Position numbers and translations under genes: made by a program. From positions 1 to 26,697 of the IMG/VR virus record IMGVR_UViG_3300020455_000079: DNA of 26,697 nucleotides. One strand, written 5' to 3'. Under the pieces are notes generated by a model. The model was not told the DNA's origin, did no database searches, and was given only the letters and a program-made list of their open reading frames with translations. The stretch is from a virus. Of the stretch, positions 1 to 5,481 are shown piece by piece (position 1 is the stretch's first letter; every line of letters begins with the position of its first letter).

Positions 1-1
1 C

Positions 2-154
2 TATGATAATGTCGCTCTTGGACGACTGCCCACTAATGTTACAACTGATCCCTCAGTTAAAGCCTTGCGTGAGTTGGTTTACCTACCAAAAGGAGAGATG
101 GATCCCCATGAAGTACCAGACAGCGACCCAAGAGTAGCAGGACCACTAAAATGA
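2..154 (+). CDS. C-terminal end of an unidentified protein (partial)
   Basis: An open frame enters from the left edge and stops at TGA 152-154, giving the last 50 residues of a protein whose start lies outside the window. The tail is soluble-looking, rich in Pro, Asp and Val, ends in VAGPLK, and has no motif I recognise. The stop overlaps the next start as ATGA (151-154), the coupled arrangement used throughout this window, which supports it being real. I cannot assign a function; its place upstream of gene 47 suggests an early phage gene. Confidence 0.6.
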   Translation, partial: YDNVALGRLPTNVTTDPSVKALRELVYLPKGEMDPHEVPDSDPRVAGPLK

Positions 155-246
155 TTGATACATCACCAAGTTCTATAAGAGTATTTTTTATAATTGTTCT
201 ATCAATTGCGTGGTTAACTATTTTCAATCTACCAACAAAGGAATAA
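151..246 (+). CDS. tiny single-span membrane protein
   Basis: 31 codons starting at ATG 151, overlapping the previous stop by four bases and ending directly before the gene 47 start at 247. The peptide has a polar N-terminus (about residues 1-10), one hydrophobic helix ([17 protein letters not shown]) and a short charged tail. It falls below usual ORF length cut-offs, but the exact packing between two genes argues that it is translated. Function is unknown. It is one of about nine tiny membrane peptides set between replication and accessory genes in this window. Confidence 0.55.
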   Translation: MIDTSPSSIRVFFIIVLSIAWLTIFNLPTKE

Positions 247-1287
247 ATGAAAGTTGCTATTATTACCGATCAACACTTTGGATTCAAGAAAGGATCTAAG
301 TTATATCTAGACTATTTTCAAAAGTTTTATGATGAATGTTTTTTTCCAACACTTGAAAAAGAAGGTATCACAACTGTTCTCGACCTTGGGGACACTTTTG
401 ACAACCGTAAAGGTGTTGATTCATATTCTTTGGATTGGGCGAAAAAATGCTATTTCGATCTTCTTCGCAATCGCTCCATTAGTTTGGTTAGTATTGTCGG
501 AAATCATACTGCTTACTACAAAAACACTAACGAAATTAATACTAATGATTTGGTATTACGAGAGTACGATAATATTACCTTACTTTCTGAATGCCAGGAA
601 TTAGAAATAGGTGGACTCAATATACTGTTCATACCATGGATCAATCCAGAAAATGAGACAGAAACATATAAGAAAATAAAAGAAAGTAAATCAAAAGTTG
701 CCATGGGTCATCTAGAACTCAATGGTTTTGTTGCTACACATGGACATACTATGGAGCATGGTGCAGATTTTGAGTGTTATGATAAGTTTCATCATGTGTT
801 CTCTGGTCACTATCATACAAGGTCATCTAACGGTAAGATATACTACCTTGGTAATCCATATGAGATGTTTTGGAACGATGTAAATGATAAAAGAGGATTT
901 CACATCTATGATACAGAAAAATTGACACTGAAAACTATCAACAATCCATTTCAGTTATACAAAGTTATCAACTATAGTGATACACCTAGACAACTTACTA
1001 AGTTTGAACAATATCGTAATAAGATTGTCAAGGTGGTAGTAAGACAGAAGAGTAATGAGAAAGAATATAATCTGTTTATGGATGCACTTTCTAAGTCCAA
1101 CCCATACGATATCAAAGTTGTAGAAAGAACCGATCATCTTATATTTGATGGTGAAATAGTAGAGCAGACAGAAGACACCATGACTCTCCTAAACATGTAC
1201 ATAGATGATCTTGAGACAAATCTAAATAAAAATAGAATCAAAGGTCTAGTCAGAGATCTATATCAGGAAGCCTGCGAATGCACGTAA
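247..1287 (+). CDS. 47: recombination endonuclease subunit gp47 (Mre11/SbcD-like)
   Basis: This is the nuclease subunit of the phage gp46/gp47 complex, which resects DNA ends for recombination-dependent replication and helps degrade host DNA. The calcineurin-like metallophosphoesterase motifs appear in order: D8-x-H10 (TDQHFG), GDTFD with D49, GNH at 85-87, then MGHLELNG and SGHYHTR, a GHxH metal-binding motif. The length of 346 aa is close to T4 gp47 (about 340). Starting at ATG 247 places the DxH motif at the N-terminus as expected. It lies two genes upstream of gp46, its ATPase partner, with a small gene between them that overlaps both neighbours. The last residues contain no unusual feature. 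Confidence 0.95.
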   Translation: MKVAIITDQHFGFKKGSKLYLDYFQKFYDECFFPTLEKEGITTVLDLGDTFDNRKGVDSYSLDWAKKCYFDLLRNRSISLVSIVGNHTAYYKNTNEINTNDLVLREYDNITLLSECQELEIGGLNILFIPWINPENETETYKKIKESKSKVAMGHLELNGFVATHGHTMEHGADFECYDKFHHVFSGHYHTRSSNGKIYYLGNPYEMFWNDVNDKRGFHIYDTEKLTLKTINNPFQLYKVINYSDTPRQLTKFEQYRNKIVKVVVRQKSNEKEYNLFMDALSKSNPYDIKVVERTDHLIFDGEIVEQTEDTMTLLNMYIDDLETNLNKNRIKGLVRDLYQEACECT

Positions 1288-1544
1288 TCGCTATAAAGGG
1301 AATGAAGGATGAGGGTGCTTACGCTGTCATCAATCCTTATGGTGAAAAGGTGGTGTTTATGTTTAAAGAAAAGGACGATGCATCACGATATGCTATGTTA
1401 TTGATGGAGCAAGGAGATCCAGAGATGGAAGTCATTCCTATTGCCGACCATGTAGCAATTGCAGCTTGCGAAAAATCAGGAACTAAGTATACTGTTATTA
1501 GCAAGGATGATATTGTGATTCCACCTATGCCAAAATATGATTGA
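1278..1544 (+). CDS. DUF3110-like small protein
   Basis: An 88-aa protein overlapping gene 47 by 10 bases and gene 46 by 8 bases. The pattern of a short beta-strand start, then VVFMFKEKDDASRYAMLL and a later strand with conserved acidic residues, resembles the cyanobacterial DUF3110 family, whose members share a 'vLMFE.edDA.rfa.lLe' core. That assignment is from memory of the family pattern and its function is unknown. The tight coupling to both nuclease subunits implies co-translation with gp46/gp47, so a role near the complex is possible but unproven. Confidence 0.75.
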   Translation: MHVIAIKGMKDEGAYAVINPYGEKVVFMFKEKDDASRYAMLLMEQGDPEMEVIPIADHVAIAACEKSGTKYTVISKDDIVIPPMPKYD

Positions 1545-3252
1545 ATTCAAATCTATTCGTTATAAAAACTTTTTATCATCAGGCAATCAATTTATAAACT
1601 TTTCTCTCAATGAGAATAATGATAGTATTATAGTAGGTCAGAATGGATCGGGTAAGTCTACAATACTCGATGCTCTGACCTTTTCTTTATTCAATAAACC
1701 TTTTCGTAAGATAAGCAAGAGTCAATTAGTTAATACCATAAACGAAAAAGAAGCAGTAGTAGAGATAGAGTTCAATATAAACACGACTTCGTATAAAGTT
1801 ACACGGGGTATAAAACCAAATATTTTTATAATAGAAAAAGACGGTAAAAAATTTAATGAAGAAGCATCTGCACTTGATCAACAGAAGTATCTGGAAGGCC
1901 AAATACTCAAACTCAACTACAAATCTTTCACTCAAATTGTTATTCTTGGCAGTGCTTCTTTCGTTCCCTTTATGCAACTTAGTGCTCCACATCGCAGGGA
2001 AGTTATAGAAGACCTGTTAGACATCAAGGTATTCTCTAGTATGTCTGATCTACTGAAAGAGAAGATAAAGTATTCAAAGGATAGAATCAATATACTAGAG
2101 TTGAAAAAAGAATCGTTTGGTGATAAGATAGTGATGCAACAGTCATTCATTCGTAAGATAGAGGAGGAAGGTGAGAATGATATCACCAAGAATCAGAAGA
2201 AGATCGTCACCTGTGATGAAGATTCTGAGAAGTATCAGGGGATGGTTGATGACCTTATGGCAAAGGTATCTGAAAAGGAGAAAGAGATTGATGGATATTC
2301 AAAATCGGTTGCTACGATAAAACAACTCAATAAATTTAGAACACAACTGAATACAAAAAGTTCTACATCAAATGAAAACCTTCTGTTTTTTCAAGATCAT
2401 TTAGAATGTCCCACATGCACACAGCAGATAGATAAACTATTTCGTGCAACAAAGGTAAAAGAATTAGAGTCTGTCTTATCAAAGTATAAAGACAACCTAG
2501 AAGAAATAGAAACTGCTATCAAAGACGAGGAAGTCAGAGAGCAGAAGTTCTTATCGATACAGAAAGAGATACGAACTATACACACTGAGACATCTAAGTT
2601 AAATGTTCGTATATCTAATGCAAATAAACTTAGAAAGGATTTAGAGAAAGAGATACTGGATATAACCGACAGACTTGAGAACAAATCTGCAGAGACTACG
2701 AGACTGTCTGAATATAAGAGTAGTCTGAAACAGATCCTAAAAGACCTAGAAGAGACGAAAGAACACTTTGAGTATCTTCAGCAGTCAAAACAATTACTCA
2801 ACGACGACGGGGTAAAGAGTGGCATTATAAGAAAGTATCTACCACTCATCAATCGACAGGTAAATGATTACCTACAGAGAATGGATTTTTATATCAATTT
2901 CACACTTGATGAAGAGTTCAACGAAAGAATACAAACACCTTTACATGAGAGATTCTCCTATGCATCTTTCTCTGAAGGTGAGAAGATGAGGATTGATCTT
3001 GCACTTCTATTCACATGGAGAGACATTGCAAGGATGAAAAACAGCATCGTTACTAATCTTCTAATTATGGACGAAGTGTTTGATTCCTCACTTGATGGGT
3101 TTGGTACTGATGACTTCCTAAAGATTGTACGGTTCGTATTGAAAGATGCTAATGTGTTTATTATCAGTCACAAAAACGGTTTATATGATAAATTCCATAA
3201 TGTTATAGAATTTTATAAAGAAAAAGGGTTTTCTCGTTTGAAGGAATCATGA
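1537..3252 (+). CDS. 46: recombination endonuclease subunit gp46 (Rad50/SbcC-like)
   Basis: SMC-like ATPase partner of gp47. The N-terminal Walker A is GQNGSGKS (residues 34-41). Long coiled-coil arms flank a zinc-hook motif CPTC (residues 291-294). Near the C-terminus are the ABC signature SFSEGEK, a Walker B LLIMDEVFD and the H-loop region FIISHKNG. The length of 571 aa is close to T4 gp46 (560). The start ATG 1537 overlaps the DUF3110-like gene, and the Walker A at residue 34 fits the family. Its stop is followed by a spacer carrying a new promoter, so this looks like the end of a transcription unit. Confidence 0.96.
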   Translation: MIEFKSIRYKNFLSSGNQFINFSLNENNDSIIVGQNGSGKSTILDALTFSLFNKPFRKISKSQLVNTINEKEAVVEIEFNINTTSYKVTRGIKPNIFIIEKDGKKFNEEASALDQQKYLEGQILKLNYKSFTQIVILGSASFVPFMQLSAPHRREVIEDLLDIKVFSSMSDLLKEKIKYSKDRINILELKKESFGDKIVMQQSFIRKIEEEGENDITKNQKKIVTCDEDSEKYQGMVDDLMAKVSEKEKEIDGYSKSVATIKQLNKFRTQLNTKSSTSNENLLFFQDHLECPTCTQQIDKLFRATKVKELESVLSKYKDNLEEIETAIKDEEVREQKFLSIQKEIRTIHTETSKLNVRISNANKLRKDLEKEILDITDRLENKSAETTRLSEYKSSLKQILKDLEETKEHFEYLQQSKQLLNDDGVKSGIIRKYLPLINRQVNDYLQRMDFYINFTLDEEFNERIQTPLHERFSYASFSEGEKMRIDLALLFTWRDIARMKNSIVTNLLIMDEVFDSSLDGFGTDDFLKIVRFVLKDANVFIISHKNGLYDKFHNVIEFYKEKGFSRLKES

Positions 3253-3300
3253 GTAGAAATACAATGAGGATATCCGAACCATAATTGATTGGACGGTTAC

Positions 3301-3330
3301 TTGACACTTCATATAAGCCTGTGTTATGCT
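3301..3330 (+). promoter_or_regulatory. sigma-70-like promoter, extended -10
   Basis: TTGACA (3301-3306), an 18-base spacer and TATGCT (3325-3330), with TG at 3322-3323 forming an extended -10. The predicted start is near 3337. It lies in the spacer after gp46 and would drive the structured leader and the secreted-protein gene at 3452. This is the type of promoter recognised by host RNA polymerase, so early transcription is likely. Confidence 0.7.
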
Positions 3331-3365
3331 AAATACCATCATACAAAGGACTCGAAAGATCGTAA

Positions 3366-3423
3366 CCCTGTGTAGATGTAAAAGGATTCCATGTCGGGAA
3401 TCTATCATCCGCAGGGATTTTTT
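3366..3423 (+). promoter_or_regulatory. structured mRNA leader with terminator-like 3' end
   Basis: Three nested pairings are visible: CCCTG (3366-3370) with CAGGG (3412-3416), GATG (3375-3378) with CATC (3406-3409), and GATTCC (3385-3390) with GGAATC (3397-3402) around a six-base loop. The outer stem is followed directly by a T6 run (3418-3423), giving the look of an intrinsic terminator inside the leader. An alternative pairing of TAGAT (3373-3377) with ATCTA (3400-3404) would compete with the inner stem. It could be an attenuator, a cis-regulatory RNA or the end of a short transcript; I do not recognise it as a named motif. Confidence 0.5.
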
Positions 3424-3451
3424 ATGCCCTAGCGAGATACTAAAAACAAAA

Positions 3452-3823
3452 ATGATTAAATCAACAATCGCTGCCCTAGCAGCAACACCTCTTCTATTCT
3501 CTGGAGCCGCTTTTGCTGGTCCATATGTTAATGTAGAAGCTAATGGTTCATATCCTGATGGAACATATTCAAGCGGAAACGTTGAATTCCAACTTGGATA
3601 CGAAGGTACAACTCCTAACGGACTCTCATGGTACGTTTCAGGTGGTCCTACAGTTCAGCACACAGAGTCTGCTGACGAATTTGGTGACGTAGAACTTGCA
3701 GGTTACTTAGGTGGATCAAAGGGAATTACAGAGAACACATCTGTATACGGAGAAATCTATGGTGCAACTAACAATGATGACCTAGATGTATCTGGAAAAG
3801 CAGGTCTTAGATATACATTCTAA
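3452..3823 (+). CDS. secreted, porin-like beta-strand protein
   Basis: A 123-aa protein with a typical signal peptide: MIKS, a hydrophobic stretch (TIAALAATPLLFSG) and an AAFA|GP-like cleavage site near residue 22. The mature part alternates short beta-strand segments with Gly, Asn and Asp turns and ends in AGLRYTF. An aromatic C-terminal residue is the usual outer-membrane beta-barrel ending. The mature length of about 100 aa is short for a full porin, so a small barrel or an adapted fragment is more likely. The frame is open further upstream to 3326, but that ATG sits inside the promoter -10, so 3452 is chosen. A strong terminator follows. Base and codon use is GC-richer than the neighbours, which may indicate host-derived sequence or high expression. 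Confidence 0.75.
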   Translation: MIKSTIAALAATPLLFSGAAFAGPYVNVEANGSYPDGTYSSGNVEFQLGYEGTTPNGLSWYVSGGPTVQHTESADEFGDVELAGYLGGSKGITENTSVYGEIYGATNNDDLDVSGKAGLRYTF

Positions 3824-3830
3824 GATTAGA

Positions 3831-3839
3831 TGCTATACT
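3831..3839 (+). promoter_or_regulatory. possible extended -10 promoter overlapping a terminator
   Basis: TGCTATACT is an extended -10 (TGn-TATACT). No good -35 is visible. The predicted start, about seven bases downstream near 3846, falls in the left arm of the terminator at 3842-3867. A transcript from here would lack the full stem and so escape termination. This would supply the downstream gene at 3881, which otherwise has no promoter after the terminator. Confidence 0.3.
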
Positions 3840-3841
3840 AA

Positions 3842-3867
3842 GGGGGGGTCTAACGACCCCCTTTTTT
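3842..3867 (+). terminator. strong intrinsic terminator
   Basis: A perfect stem, GGGGGTC (3844-3850) with GACCCCC (3855-3861), closes a TAAC loop and is followed by six T (3862-3867). It sits 18 bases after the stop of the secreted-protein gene and so ends that transcription unit. Confidence 0.92.
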
Positions 3868-3880
3868 ATTAGGAAAGTAT

Positions 3881-4078
3881 ATGAAATTTGAGGATTATTA
3901 CAAAGAGTTTTGTCAAGTCTTTGGTCATCCACTATGGCATATGCCTATGATGTTTATAGGTTTATTTTTGATGATAGAAGTAATGCATATAAATGAACAT
4001 TATAATATGGAAACAGGTGATGCTCATGGATACTGTGGTCAAAAAGAGTGGGTCAAAAAACTACAAGATGATTATTGA
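3881..4078 (+). CDS. small membrane protein, unknown function
   Basis: A 65-aa product with SD-like AGGAAAG upstream of ATG 3881. A polar N-terminus is followed by one hydrophobic segment (MPMMFIGLFLMIEVMHI, about residues 22-38) and a soluble tail rich in His, Glu, Gly and Lys. I do not recognise the family. It lies just after the terminator at 3842-3867, so it needs read-through or a promoter overlapping that terminator. The His and Glu residues flanking the helix (for example HINEHYN) could bind metal, but this is speculation. Confidence 0.65.
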   Translation: MKFEDYYKEFCQVFGHPLWHMPMMFIGLFLMIEVMHINEHYNMETGDAHGYCGQKEWVKKLQDDY

Positions 4079-4083
4079 AATGT

Positions 4084-4091
4084 AATAAATA
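4084..4091 (+). promoter_or_regulatory. T4-like late promoter box (NATAAATA)
   Basis: AATAAATA matches the NATAAATA late motif described for cyanomyoviruses (T4: TATAAATA). With T4 spacing the start would be near 4097, 16 bases before the ATG at 4113. By eye this is one of only two exact matches I noticed in the window, and both lie directly upstream of a gene. Confidence 0.5.
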
Positions 4092-4112
4092 GAAACACTT
4101 CTTTACAATTGT

Positions 4113-4235
4113 ATGTCAGATATTCCTCACATTATGGTTATGGTTATGATGATTATTTTTCTTTCAACTGTACCTGCTGCTATACTGATATCCTTGTATA
4201 TCAAGTTCTTTACTCCGATTGATAAGTATAAGTAA
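4113..4235 (+). CDS. 40-aa single-span membrane peptide
   Basis: ATG 4113 to TAA 4235. The peptide is almost entirely hydrophobic over residues 7-30 (Met-, Val-, Ile- and Leu-rich with a central TVPAA kink), with a short FFTPIDKYK tail. The methionine-rich start (repeated Met in residues 8-13) is unusual. A late-promoter-like box lies upstream, and the hli promoter begins 35 bases after its stop. It is below usual gene-calling length; translation is plausible but not proven, and no family is recognised. Confidence 0.45.
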   Translation: MSDIPHIMVMVMMIIFLSTVPAAILISLYIKFFTPIDKYK

Positions 4236-4269
4236 TCTTTCTTATAAGGTTTACAAATCTAAATAAATC

Positions 4270-4298
4270 TTTACAAAACTTTAGAATTGCTATATAAT
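4270..4298 (+). promoter_or_regulatory. sigma-70-like promoter of the hli cluster
   Basis: TTTACA (4270-4275), a 17-base spacer and TATAAT (4293-4298). The predicted start near 4305 gives a leader of about 20 bases before the first hli ATG at 4326. It is a near-consensus host-type promoter and should allow early expression of the whole hli run. Confidence 0.75.
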
Positions 4299-4325
4299 AA
4301 TGTAACAAAAATTCACAATCAATCA

Positions 4326-4523
4326 ATGACCGTAACAACTGAATCTGGGGGTAGACAGAATATGTTTGCTTCTGAATCTCTTCCTTACATAGACGAGTCT
4401 GTATCTTATGAAGGGTATCCACAAAATGCAGAAAAAATCAATGGTCGTTGGGCGATGATTGGATTTGTAGCACTATTTGGTGCTTACGTAACAACAGGAC
4501 AAATTATTCCTGGTATCTTCTAA
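4326..4523 (+). CDS. hli: high-light-inducible protein, copy 1
   Basis: A 65-aa single-helix chlorophyll a/b-binding-like protein (HLIP). The C-terminal half carries the family core EKINGRWAM with both chlorophyll-ligand residues (E and N of ExxNGR), a transmembrane helix and the TGQIIPGIF ending. A 30-residue polar N-terminal extension makes it the longest of the five copies. Cyanophage HLIPs are thought to protect the host photosystems during infection by binding pigments or photosystem II assembly intermediates. The frame extends upstream to a TTG, but that would begin before the predicted transcript start, so ATG 4326 is preferred. Its stop overlaps copy 2 as TAATG. Confidence 0.93.
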   Translation: MTVTTESGGRQNMFASESLPYIDESVSYEGYPQNAEKINGRWAMIGFVALFGAYVTTGQIIPGIF

Positions 4524-4648
4524 TGGATTTTTCACATCCCTATTGGAGATATGCTGAAAAGGTCAATGGTCGCCTAGCGATGCTTGGTCTAATAATCGGC
4601 ACAATCAATTATGGTCTATTCGGATGGATAGCACCAGGCTTATTCTAA
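4523..4648 (+). CDS. hli: high-light-inducible protein, copy 2
   Basis: A 41-aa HLIP starting in the TAATG overlap at 4523. It keeps the intact core EKVNGRLAM and a transmembrane helix, but its tail is diverged (FGWIAPGLF instead of TGQIIPGIF). The N-terminus is very short, so the protein is little more than the pigment-binding helix. The gene was hidden inside a longer frame that starts upstream within copy 1. Confidence 0.87.
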   Translation: MDFSHPYWRYAEKVNGRLAMLGLIIGTINYGLFGWIAPGLF

Positions 4649-4669
4649 AAAATTACAAGGTACAAACAA

Positions 4670-4777
4670 ATGACACCAGAAGCAGAAAAGTTTAATGGAT
4701 GGATGGCAATGATTGGATTCGTTGCAGCAGTTGGATCATACGCTACAACAGGACAAATCATTCCAGGTATATTCTAA
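4670..4777 (+). CDS. hli: high-light-inducible protein, copy 3 (35 aa)
   Basis: ATG 4670 to TAA 4777, preceded by AAGG-type SD. Only 35 residues, among the shortest HLIP forms. The core reads EKFNGWMAM: the ligand residues E and N are kept, but the Arg of NGR, which normally forms the structural ion pair, is Trp. The helix and TGQIIPGIF tail closely match copy 1, which suggests recent duplication. Confidence 0.85.
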   Translation: MTPEAEKFNGWMAMIGFVAAVGSYATTGQIIPGIF

Positions 4778-4890
4778 TGAACAACAAAAACATTTTCCTT
4801 AGAGCACAAGGACGTGCAGCAATGATGGGAGTATGGTTCTTAGGACTATCCTATGCATTCACAGGCAATCTCATTCCAGGTATCTACTAA
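4777..4890 (+). CDS. hli: Hli-like protein, copy 4, altered pigment-binding motif
   Basis: A 37-aa protein beginning in the TAATG overlap with copy 3. The core is LRAQGRAAM: the Glu of ExxNGR is Leu and the Asn is Gln, while GR and AM remain. The helix and GNLIPGIY ending mark it as an HLIP relative. Loss of both usual chlorophyll ligands suggests altered or lost pigment binding, or a partner role in a heteromer with the other copies. Starts and stops remain intact, so it is not an obvious pseudogene. Confidence 0.78.
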   Translation: MNNKNIFLRAQGRAAMMGVWFLGLSYAFTGNLIPGIY

Positions 4891-5033
4891 TGGCACAAAA
4901 CAATGACAAAACTACAGACAAAGTTGACTTCTCCATCGCTGAAAAGTGGAATGGTATTGCTGCTATCGTTGGCTGCGTTGCTGCCTTCGCTAGTTACAGC
5001 TTCACTGGGCAACTCATACCTGGTATAGTATGA
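4890..5033 (+). CDS. hli: high-light-inducible protein, copy 5
   Basis: A 47-aa protein starting at ATG 4890 in a TAATG overlap. A charged N-terminus of about 15 residues precedes EKWNGIAAI, in which Glu and Asn are kept but the Arg is Ile and the Met is Ile. The helix ends in TGQLIPGIV. Codon use is GC-richer than in copies 1-4, so this copy may have a separate origin. Its stop overlaps the next gene as ATGA. Confidence 0.84.
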   Translation: MAQNNDKTTDKVDFSIAEKWNGIAAIVGCVAAFASYSFTGQLIPGIV

Positions 5034-5206
5034 GCGACCTTGTAGCAGGTAGTAGTAATGTCTCAGCATTTACAGCAATATTATGGTGCTTCTATCCAAT
5101 AGGAGCACTTGTATTTCTTGAATTATTTTTACGTGCTATCAATGGCGATGACGATGATGATGACAAAGATGGGGGCGTAATGACCCCAGTCTATCAAGGA
5201 GTTTGA
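5030..5206 (+). CDS. small membrane protein with acidic tail
   Basis: A 58-aa protein coupled to hli copy 5 by an ATGA overlap. It has a short N-terminus, one hydrophobic helix (FTAILWCFYPIGALVFLELF, about residues 14-33) and then a run of seven Asp (residues 40-46) before a Gly/Val-rich end. It lacks the HLIP motif. It is the last gene before the strong promoter at 5203, whose -35 overlaps its stop codon. Co-transcription with the hli genes suggests a membrane or photosystem-related role, which is inference only. Confidence 0.7.
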   Translation: MSDLVAGSSNVSAFTAILWCFYPIGALVFLELFLRAINGDDDDDDKDGGVMTPVYQGV

Positions 5207-5231
5207 CAGAGAGTAAAAATACCTATATAAT
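5203..5231 (+). promoter_or_regulatory. perfect-consensus sigma-70 promoter
   Basis: TTGACA (5203-5208), a 17-base spacer and TATAAT (5226-5231): both hexamers and the spacing are ideal. The predicted start is near 5238. The strongest promoter I see in this window, followed only about 110 bases later by a strong terminator. Confidence 0.88.
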
Positions 5232-5255
5232 ACTAATAAGTATTTCTACTCAGTC

Positions 5256-5330
5256 ATGCCTCAAACAATTTTTATTTTAATAGTAGCAGTATACACATAC
5301 ACAAATGTTGGATCTATCGTTCTTCAATAG
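5256..5330 (+). CDS. possible 24-aa hydrophobic peptide
   Basis: ATG 5256 to TAG 5330 encodes a hydrophobic peptide (TIFILIVAVYTYT core) in a short leader about 18 bases after the predicted start. There is no clear SD sequence; CTCAG precedes it. The length resembles minimal photosystem or cytochrome subunits, but no sequence match can be claimed. Translation is uncertain, and the transcript may act as RNA. Confidence 0.3.
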   Translation: MPQTIFILIVAVYTYTNVGSIVLQ

Positions 5331-5427
5331 CATATTGATACAAGTTCCACCAGAACATATGGGTCTGGTGGAATTTTTTGGTATGATGTCAATAGGTATT
5401 ACAGCAGGGATGGTAGGACTAATCTGA
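5305..5427 (+). CDS. possible 40-aa membrane peptide spanning a terminator
   Basis: ATG 5305 to TGA 5427. It overlaps the preceding frame by 26 bases and reads through the terminator hairpin at 5345-5379 (VPPEHMGLVEFF is encoded by the stem). The C-terminal part, FGMMSIGITAGMVGLI, is hydrophobic. Similar tiny membrane peptides are common in the window, which keeps it possible, but the terminator would prevent most full-length mRNA. Confidence 0.25.
   Translation: MLDLSFFNSILIQVPPEHMGLVEFFGMMSIGITAGMVGLI
5345..5379 (+). terminator. strong intrinsic terminator
   Basis: A perfect 10-bp stem, TTCCACCAGA (5345-5354) with TCTGGTGGAA (5364-5373), encloses a nine-base loop and runs into six T (5374-5379). 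It closes the transcript started at 5203-5231 and separates the hli region from gene 45. Confidence 0.9.
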
Positions 5428-5432
5428 ATCTA

Positions 5433-5461
5433 TTGCAAGATATGAGATAGTGTGGTATCAT
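5433..5461 (+). promoter_or_regulatory. sigma-70-like promoter of gene 45
   Basis: TTGCAA (5433-5438), a 17-base spacer and TATCAT (5456-5461), with TG at 5453-5454 as an extended -10. The predicted start near 5468 leaves a short leader before the gp45 ATG at 5482. It lies after the terminator at 5345-5379, as needed for a fresh start of the replication operon. Confidence 0.6.
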
Positions 5462-5481
5462 GATGATAAGGCAACTTTATC

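Larger units (their letters stand above)
5238..5379 (+). ncRNA. candidate small RNA or mini-mRNA (about 140 nt)
   Basis: The interval between the perfect promoter at 5203-5231 and the terminator at 5345-5379 defines a predicted transcript of about 140 bases. It contains only a 24-codon frame (5256-5330) and the first part of a 40-codon frame (5305-5427) that runs through the terminator stem. The strong promoter with such a short product is typical of a phage small RNA, but a peptide-coding mini-mRNA is equally possible. The ends are predictions from the signals. Confidence 0.45.

Noticed and set aside
3249-3284. 11-codon frame after gp46 starting ATG 3249
   Set aside because: It is too short, has no SD or domain and lies in a promoter region.
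3326-3451. Upstream extension of the secreted-protein frame to ATG 3326
   Set aside because: The ATG lies inside the -10 of the promoter, upstream of the predicted start, and the extension would put about 42 non-signal-like residues before the signal peptide.
5171-5186. GGGG/CCCC hairpin in the 5030 gene as an hli-operon terminator
   Set aside because: The stem is only four to five pairs with an eight-base loop and no T-run follows.
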